Shown: positions 6,913 through 7,534 of the stretch, piece after piece | Numbering within the stretch: position 1 is the first letter of the stretch | How the letters are laid out: each line of letters opens with the position of its first letter | Notes under the pieces: model-generated | What the model saw: only the letters and a program-made list of their open reading frames with translations | The model's database searches: none | Told to the model about the DNA's origin: nothing | Made by a program: the position numbers and the translations under genes | Source of the DNA: an uncultured Lachnoanaerobaculum sp. | GTDB lineage: Bacteria > Bacillota > Clostridia > Lachnospirales > Lachnospiraceae | Direction: 5' to 3' | Length of the DNA: 7,534 nucleotides | NCBI RefSeq assembly: GCF_938015485.1 | Contig: NZ_CALLVU010000146.1 | Coordinates: 1 to 7,534, forward strand

Positions 6913-7494
6913 ATGGAAGAAAAAAAGAAATTTCAAATTAAAGATTTAATTATTACAGCACTAATGGTGTTATGCTCACAGGTTTTATATAGAGTGTTAT
7001 CTTTTCTGTTCATATCGCCATACACAATGCTATTAGTAGTTCCGATATGGTCAATTATTGGAGCAATTGCCTATTTCTTAGTACCGGTAAAAACAAAAAA
7101 TCCATGGATGATTTTATTATTTTGTGTACTTACAAGCATTATAGGATTTTATCCGCCATATATAATCAGTTGCATAGTTGCTGGAATTATAGCCACGTTG
7201 ATTGCAAGAACAAAGGGAATTGGCAATTATAAAGGATTAACAATTGGATATATGATATTTTGTGTTCTTGCCGGCTTTGGTGGAATGTATGTACCATTTC
7301 TTTTTTATGCAGATCAAACACTTAAATCTTATGAAAAAATGTTTGGGAGCGAATATTTAGGTACATTAACTAAAATTGTTTCTCCTATGACTACAGCAAT
7401 AATGCTTATTGTAATAGCCATTTGCGGATTGATTGGAGCAGTAATTTCTAAGAAACTATTGAAGAAACATTTTGAAAAAGCAGGAATGATTTAA
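6913..7494 (+). CDS. ECF S component, Trep_Strep/MptD family, substrate unknown
   Basis: This 193-residue membrane protein should bind the substrate of the importer. About six hydrophobic segments are visible (roughly 11-30, 36-58, 64-80, 82-98, 108-131, 158-180), with a basic N-terminus (MEEKKKFQIKD) and a Lys-rich C-terminus (SKKLLKKHFEK). The length, the fold pattern and the stretch GGMYVPFLFYADQTLKSYE (123-141) followed by GSEYLG (145-150) match my recollection of the Trep_Strep membrane family, now usually labelled MptD-type S components. The polar loop at 132-152 is a candidate substrate gate. An exact AxxxA motif, used by many S components to contact EcfT, is not seen in helix 1 (AIxx pattern absent; TALMVLCS present). 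It follows ecfT by 17 bp with its own good ribosome binding site, so A-A', T and S form one complete group I transporter. The substrate of this family is not established to my knowledge. Confidence 0.82.
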   Translation: MEEKKKFQIKDLIITALMVLCSQVLYRVLSFLFISPYTMLLVVPIWSIIGAIAYFLVPVKTKNPWMILLFCVLTSIIGFYPPYIISCIVAGIIATLIARTKGIGNYKGLTIGYMIFCVLAGFGGMYVPFLFYADQTLKSYEKMFGSEYLGTLTKIVSPMTTAIMLIVIAICGLIGAVISKKLLKKHFEKAGMI

Positions 7495-7507
7495 TCAATC
7501 TTTGTTT

Positions 7508-7534
7508 GTGAGGGGAAAAAATGGATTAAATAAT
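7508..7534 (+). other. Possible start of a downstream gene, cut by the window edge
   Basis: GTGAGGGGA (7508-7516) looks like a ribosome binding site, correctly spaced before ATG at 7521. That frame closes at once, ATG-GAT-TAA. An alternative frame from GTG 7508 stays open to the window end but has no ribosome binding site of its own. No transcription terminator is visible after the S component gene, so the operon may continue. I cannot say whether a gene begins here. Confidence 0.3.

Overview
The window is visibly AT-rich and reads as one plus-strand gene block from a low-GC Gram-positive bacterium (Firmicutes, clostridial or streptococcal type). The grounds are A/T-heavy third codon positions, strong purine-rich Shine-Dalgarno sites (AAAGGAGG, AGAGGTGA, AAGGAGA), frequent TTG and GTG starts, and the protein families present. 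No integrase, transposase, tRNA, rRNA or CRISPR array is visible, so the species and replicon cannot be fixed. The first small gene resembles, at its N-terminus only, short proteins I associate with integrative conjugative elements (ICEs). The cassette may therefore be accessory cargo, but this is an inference.

Layout. Positions 1-136 hold no gene but carry a strong hairpin followed by six T residues, which is a terminator or attenuator. A small, highly charged protein gene follows (137-400). An 80-95 bp regulatory gap (401-495) contains a good sigma-A type promoter and two tandem 15-bp near-palindromes on an 18-bp period, the probable operator of the TetR-family regulator at 496-1137. Then come two ABC half-transporters with fused membrane and ATPase domains (1195-2946 and 2947-4671), a double-ATPase protein of ECF type (4680-6194), its EcfT transmembrane partner (6194-6895) and a Trep_Strep/MptD-type substrate-binding S component (6913-7494). 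The last 40 bases contain a good ribosome binding site followed by ATG-GAT-TAA, so any next gene is not identifiable.

Working together. The genes from tetR onward are separated by 57 bp or less, and from the first ABC gene onward they are nearly contiguous (0, 8, -1 and 17 bp). No terminator is seen between them, so they probably form one transcript. The regulator likely represses its own promoter and thereby the whole transport operon. The two half-transporters almost certainly form a heterodimer. Their D-loop wording (ADPENE, VDPENE) and membrane-domain motifs resemble the YbtP/YbtQ and IrtA/IrtB group of siderophore-type ABC proteins more than ordinary multidrug exporters. The A-A', T and S genes make a complete, self-contained (group I) energy-coupling factor importer.

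The most notable feature is the joining of these two different ABC machines in one tightly coupled, TetR-controlled operon with no biosynthetic gene in view. A working hypothesis is uptake, or uptake plus processing or export, of a metallophore or another small exogenous ligand that also acts as the inducer. The substrate cannot be read from the sequence.
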